Source: Flavobacteriales bacterium
Lineage (GTDB): Bacteria > Bacteroidota > Bacteroidia > Flavobacteriales_F > PHOS-HE28
NCBI GenBank assembly: GCA_024640205.1
Contig: JAHEFL010000022.1
Span: 2,505 to 11,099, forward strand
Reading direction: 5' to 3'
Length of the DNA: 8,595 nt
Shown one piece after another: positions 6,069 through 8,595 of the stretch; position 1 is the stretch's first letter; each line of letters starts with the position of its first letter. The notes under the pieces were generated by a model that was not told where the DNA came from, searched no databases, and saw nothing but the letters and a program-made list of their open reading frames with translations. Made by a program: the position numbers and the translations under genes.

Positions 6069-7070
6069 ATGAAGCATTGGTGGTGGAAATCCCTGGCGAT
6101 CGGCCTGCTGCTCTTCGCTTCCATTGCCGCGCTTTGGACCCCGCTCTCCCCGGCCCTTGTGCATGTGGAGCCCGATCGCATCGCTCCCGGACCTATGGAG
6201 GTCCTGGTGACCGGATATAATTCCAACTTTTCCAACGCGGGATCCTCGATCAGCTTTTTTGAGAACGATGGACAGCGGTTCTGTCCGGAACGGACCGAGG
6301 TCGTTGACGACAGGCACCTGCGCCTATTCGTTCAAGTTCCTGGTGGGTTACGGTCCAGTATGACGGACCTACAAGTGGGCCAGCTGCGATACCCAGGGGC
6401 TTTCTACACACAGGAACTTGGCGAGGGTATAGCTGATCGGAACTGTGAAGAAGGGCATGTACAGGATGGGGTGTTCACGTTCCCAAACCGGAGCATACTC
6501 TACGAGAGCATCCGGAATCTTCACTTCCATGTCCCGATGTGGTTCACCATGATCGCTTTGATGGCCATCTCCATGTGGAAGAGCACCCAGGTACTTGGGA
6601 ATACGTCGCTGGACCGCGATCGTGACGCATTGGCCGCGGTACACGTTGGGCTGCTGTTCTGTGCGCTGGGACTGATGACCGGAGCGCTGTGGGCGCGTGC
6701 CACCTGGGGGGCGTTCTGGACCAGTGATGTGAAACTGAACGGGGCCGCGGTGACGGCGTTGATCTATCTCGCTTACCTCGTGCTGCGGGGTTCCGTTCCC
6801 GATGCCCACAAGCGGGCACGGCTCGCGGCGATCTACAACATCTTCGCATTCATGCTTCTGGTGATGTTCCTCTTCGTGGTACCTCGCCTGAACGCAGTGG
6901 ACAGCCTGCATCCGGGTAATGGCGGCAACTCCGGGTTCAGCGACCTGGACCTGGACAATAGATTGCGCATCATTTTTTATCCGGCCGTGCTGGGATGGAT
7001 CCTGCTGGGCCTGTGGATGTACGACCTGCGCCGTCGAACATCGCGCCTCAATGAATTGTTGGAACAATGA
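6069..7070 (+). CDS. ccmC: Heme handling protein CcmC with an inserted extracytoplasmic domain
   Basis: CcmC is the membrane protein that holds heme at the outer face of the inner membrane and loads it onto CcmE. The core is clear: H154 in LHFHVPMWF, the WWD-type motif WGAFWTSDVKLNG at 213-225, and H281 in SLHPGNGG, the two His being the expected external heme ligands. Membrane segments lie near 8-24, 155-171, 190-208, 224-240, 256-271 and 302-320. The ATG at 6069 follows the ccmB stop by 2 bp. At 333 residues the protein is about 100 longer than canonical CcmC. The extra part, about 28-143, sits between the first membrane segment and the loop that normally leads straight to IRNLHFHVP. It has an Ig/IPT-like strand pattern (VEPDRIAPGPMEVLVTGYNS) and two Cys, C72 and C126, that could form a disulfide. 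The WWD motif has T218-S219 in place of the usual V-W, as I recall for other Bacteroidota proteins. Confidence 0.9.
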   Translation: MKHWWWKSLAIGLLLFASIAALWTPLSPALVHVEPDRIAPGPMEVLVTGYNSNFSNAGSSISFFENDGQRFCPERTEVVDDRHLRLFVQVPGGLRSSMTDLQVGQLRYPGAFYTQELGEGIADRNCEEGHVQDGVFTFPNRSILYESIRNLHFHVPMWFTMIALMAISMWKSTQVLGNTSLDRDRDALAAVHVGLLFCALGLMTGALWARATWGAFWTSDVKLNGAAVTALIYLAYLVLRGSVPDAHKRARLAAIYNIFAFMLLVMFLFVVPRLNAVDSLHPGNGGNSGFSDLDLDNRLRIIFYPAVLGWILLGLWMYDLRRRTSRLNELLEQ

Positions 7071-7312
7071 GAACACTCGCCACCCTCGTCCTCCTGTTTT
7101 TCACATGGATCGATTCCTTCGCGCAAGGTGCTCCCTCGTGGCTGGAGGAAAGCCTGCACGGTAGCGGCAAGATGAATACCGTGGTAGCGGTGGTGGCCAT
7201 CATCATCATCGGGGTGGGGATCTGGATGTTCGCGATGGATGCACGAATTCGCAGCATGGAAGAACGGATGAATGGAAGGCAAGGGGACGAACATCAAGGA
7301 GAGCAGAAATGA
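7067..7312 (+). CDS. CcmD-like small membrane protein
   Basis: An 81-residue protein between ccmC and ccmE, exactly where ccmD sits in Ccm operons. CcmD stabilises the CcmC-holo-CcmE complex and helps its release by CcmAB. Visible features are a signal-peptide-like leader at 1-19 (TLVLLFFTWIDSFAQG, likely cut near A19), a short periplasmic stretch with GSGKMNTVV (32-40), one membrane segment at about 38-56, and a charged cytoplasmic tail beginning MDARIRSMEERM (57-68). Proteobacterial CcmD is a single-helix protein without a signal peptide; the leader plus GSGK form matches small CcmD-family proteins annotated in Bacteroidota. The ATG overlaps the ccmC stop as ATGA, and its own stop overlaps the ccmE ATG in the same way. 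Assignment rests mostly on position and size, since the family has little sequence conservation. Confidence 0.75.
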   Translation: MRTLATLVLLFFTWIDSFAQGAPSWLEESLHGSGKMNTVVAVVAIIIIGVGIWMFAMDARIRSMEERMNGRQGDEHQGEQK

Positions 7313-7698
7313 AACGGAGCCACATCATCGCCATCGTCATCATTGCTGTCGCCATTGCGGCCTTGGTCGGTTCGCTCTACGATAGCAGCACCTATGCGAG
7401 CTTGGAACAAGCCATGGCGGACCCCGGCAGGGAGTACCATGTGGTGGGTGTTCTGGATCGCAGCGAGGAGGTCACCTATGAACCAAGTTTGAACGCGAGC
7501 CTTACCACCTTCAGCATGGTGGACCTGGAAGGACACAAAGCCAGGGTACACTTGAGCATGGCCAAGCCGCAGGACTTCGAGCGGAGCGAACGTCTCGTTC
7601 TGATCGGAAAAGCGACGGAGGACGGTGAATTCCACGCGCATGATATGCTGATGAAGTGCCCCAGCAAATACAATGAGGAGCACGCCATTGAAGGATGA
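7309..7698 (+). CDS. ccmE: Heme chaperone CcmE, CxxxY type
   Basis: CcmE is the periplasmic heme chaperone that binds heme covalently and passes it from CcmC to CcmF. The 129-residue product has an N-terminal anchor at 5-22, then a small OB-fold domain: YHVVGVLDRSEE (43-54), TTFSMVDLEGHKARVHLSM (66-84), RLVLIGKATEDGEFHAHDM (95-113). The heme-binding tail reads LMKCPSKYNEE, so the canonical HxxxY motif is CxxxY, with C117 in place of His and Y121 kept. Cys-type CcmE proteins are known from Desulfovibrio, archaea and others. The domain is shorter than in E. coli, and the tail after Y121 is only eight residues. The ATG overlaps the preceding stop (ATGA), and an AAGGAG-like sequence lies at 7298-7303, one of the few Shine-Dalgarno matches here. 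Two further His (H109, H111) sit close to C117. Confidence 0.92.
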   Translation: MKRSHIIAIVIIAVAIAALVGSLYDSSTYASLEQAMADPGREYHVVGVLDRSEEVTYEPSLNASLTTFSMVDLEGHKARVHLSMAKPQDFERSERLVLIGKATEDGEFHAHDMLMKCPSKYNEEHAIEG

Positions 7699-7726
7699 AC
7701 GGAATGAACCGCTCCCATTCCTTCAT
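7695..7726 (+). other. Hairpin at the ccmE stop, in the ccmE-ccmF gap
   Basis: ATGAA-C-GGAATG (7695-7706) can pair with CATTCC-TTCAT (7716-7726), giving an 11-bp stem with one bulged C around a 9-base loop. The left arm contains the ccmE stop codon (7696-7698). No T-tract follows (TTGACCC), so it is not an ordinary intrinsic terminator. It occupies part of the only sizeable gap (81 bp) inside the operon and could stabilise or limit the message before ccmF. The rest of the gap up to 7779 shows nothing I recognise. Confidence 0.4.
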
Positions 7727-7779
7727 TTGACCCGGTGAACGCATTGAATTACCAGATCGATCGAGCGTTATCCTGATCC

Positions 7780-8595
7780 ATGGAGGAGATCAACTATATC
7801 GGTGAGCGGACCTGGGCGGGACAGCTCGGTCATGTGATGGCCATCCTGTCCCTGGTAGGGGCCGGGCTCGCCGCGACCTCCTATTTCCTGGGCACACAGC
7901 GTAAGGATGCGCGTTGGACGGACTTGGGAAGGATGGGGTTCCGGGTACACAGCTTGGCTGTGCTCGGGATCGTTGCATTGCTCTTCACCATGCTTTTCCT
8001 GCATTGGTTCCAGTACGATTACGTGTGGAAGCACAGCAACCTGGAAATGCCGATGAAGTACATCGCCAGCTGCTTCTGGGAGGGACAGGAAGGCTCCTTC
8101 CTGCTCTGGACCTTCTGGCATGTGGTGCTTGGTTCCATCCTGATCCATCGGGCGAGGGATTGGGAGGCTCCCGTAATGACCGTTGTCGCGCTGGTACAGG
8201 TCTTCCTTGCGACGATGCTGTTGGGGATCTATTTCGGGGACATTCGTGTTGGTAGCAGTCCTTTCCTGCTCGTGCGCGAGCTGCCTGAGAACCTAGGCCT
8301 GCCATGGACACGCATGGCGGGTTACCTCGAAAGGATCCCTGAGTTCGCTGATGGTCGTGGCCTGAACCCCCTGCTGCAGAACTATTGGATGGTGATCCAT
8401 CCACCCACGCTTTTCCTGGGCTTCGCATCGTGCCTCGTCCCATTCGCCTATGCCATAGCCGGGCTTTGGACCGCAAAGCGCCGGGAGTGGATGGATCCGG
8501 CACTTCCTTGGACCTACTTCGGTGTCATGATCCTCGGCACCGGGATCCTGATGGGCGGGGCATGGGCATATGAAGCCTTGAGCTTTGGTGGCTTC
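7780..8595 (+). CDS. ccmF: Heme lyase component CcmF/CcsA family (3' truncated)
   Basis: CcmF takes heme from CcmE and joins it to the CxxCH motif of apocytochromes c. The ATG at 7780 is the first possible start, because an in-frame TGA lies at 7774-7776. The window holds 272 residues and ends in frame; complete CcmF proteins are commonly more than 600 residues, and Bacteroidota forms can be longer. Family signatures are YIASCFWEGQEGSFLLWTFWH (94-114; the GxEGS..LW motif), GLNPLLQNYWMVIHPPTLFLGF (194-215; H207 of the HPP motif is a conserved heme-ligand candidate) and GILMGGAWAYEALSFGGF (255-272), immediately before the expected WWD motif, which falls outside the window. Membrane segments lie near 14-36, 54-74, 104-122, 133-152, 208-228 and 244-264. 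It is separated from ccmE by 81 bp, unlike the overlapping genes before it. Confidence 0.93.
   Translation, partial: MEEINYIGERTWAGQLGHVMAILSLVGAGLAATSYFLGTQRKDARWTDLGRMGFRVHSLAVLGIVALLFTMLFLHWFQYDYVWKHSNLEMPMKYIASCFWEGQEGSFLLWTFWHVVLGSILIHRARDWEAPVMTVVALVQVFLATMLLGIYFGDIRVGSSPFLLVRELPENLGLPWTRMAGYLERIPEFADGRGLNPLLQNYWMVIHPPTLFLGFASCLVPFAYAIAGLWTAKRREWMDPALPWTYFGVMILGTGILMGGAWAYEALSFGGF

Noticed and set aside
5736..6317. Minus-strand open frame of 193 codons opposite ccmB/ccmC
   Set aside because: Antisense to two strong Ccm genes; composition is that of a shadow frame.
7194..7211. Short CAT/ATC triplet run in the ccmD-like gene as a possible repeat
   Set aside because: It encodes the Ile-rich membrane segment (AIIIIG) and needs no other explanation.

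Overview
The window looks like a chromosomal segment of a GC-rich member of the Bacteroidota, probably Flavobacteriales-like. The evidence is a set of Bacteroidota-style genes rather than any marker gene: a BshB1-type bacillithiol deacetylase, a cytochrome c maturation (Ccm) operon whose CcmC carries the WGAFW..D.KLNGAAV signature, a CxxxY-type CcmE, a small CcmD-like protein with a signal peptide, few Shine-Dalgarno sequences, and one TAnnTTyG-like promoter box. The taxonomic call is inference. Genes are packed tightly, no gene-free stretch exceeds about 100 bp, and there are no RNA genes, mobile elements or CRISPR arrays.

Region 1 (about 1-3912, + strand) is the tail of a surface-polysaccharide cluster. 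It holds the C-terminal part of a GT4-type glycosyltransferase, then a two-domain protein (formyltransferase-like domain plus a beta-propeller-like domain resembling bacterial 'glucosamine inositolphosphorylceramide transferase N-terminal' proteins), then a Wzx/MOP-type flippase, then a small secreted protein. All four genes overlap by 4 to 17 bp, so they are almost certainly co-transcribed and translationally coupled. The working picture is a glycan built by the transferases and moved across the inner membrane by the flippase.

Region 2 (3957-5300, - strand) is a compact thiol-redox pair. A predicted lipoprotein glutathione-peroxidase-family enzyme lies 30 bp upstream of bshB1. It converges with region 1 and diverges from region 3.

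Region 3 (5395-8595, + strand) is a Ccm operon in the order ccmB, ccmC, ccmD-like, ccmE, ccmF. The last gene runs off the window just before its WWD heme-handling motif. ccmA is not at the head of the operon. CcmC has an inserted extracytoplasmic domain of about 115 residues, and CcmE has Cys in place of the usual heme-binding His. The 94-bp divergent region between gpx and ccmB carries a promoter-like box and two short inverted repeats.

I do not see a wholly new system. The points most worth following up are the formyltransferase/propeller fusion with an altered catalytic residue, the Ig-like insert in CcmC, the CxxxY CcmE, and the gpx-bshB1 pairing next to the heme-export genes.
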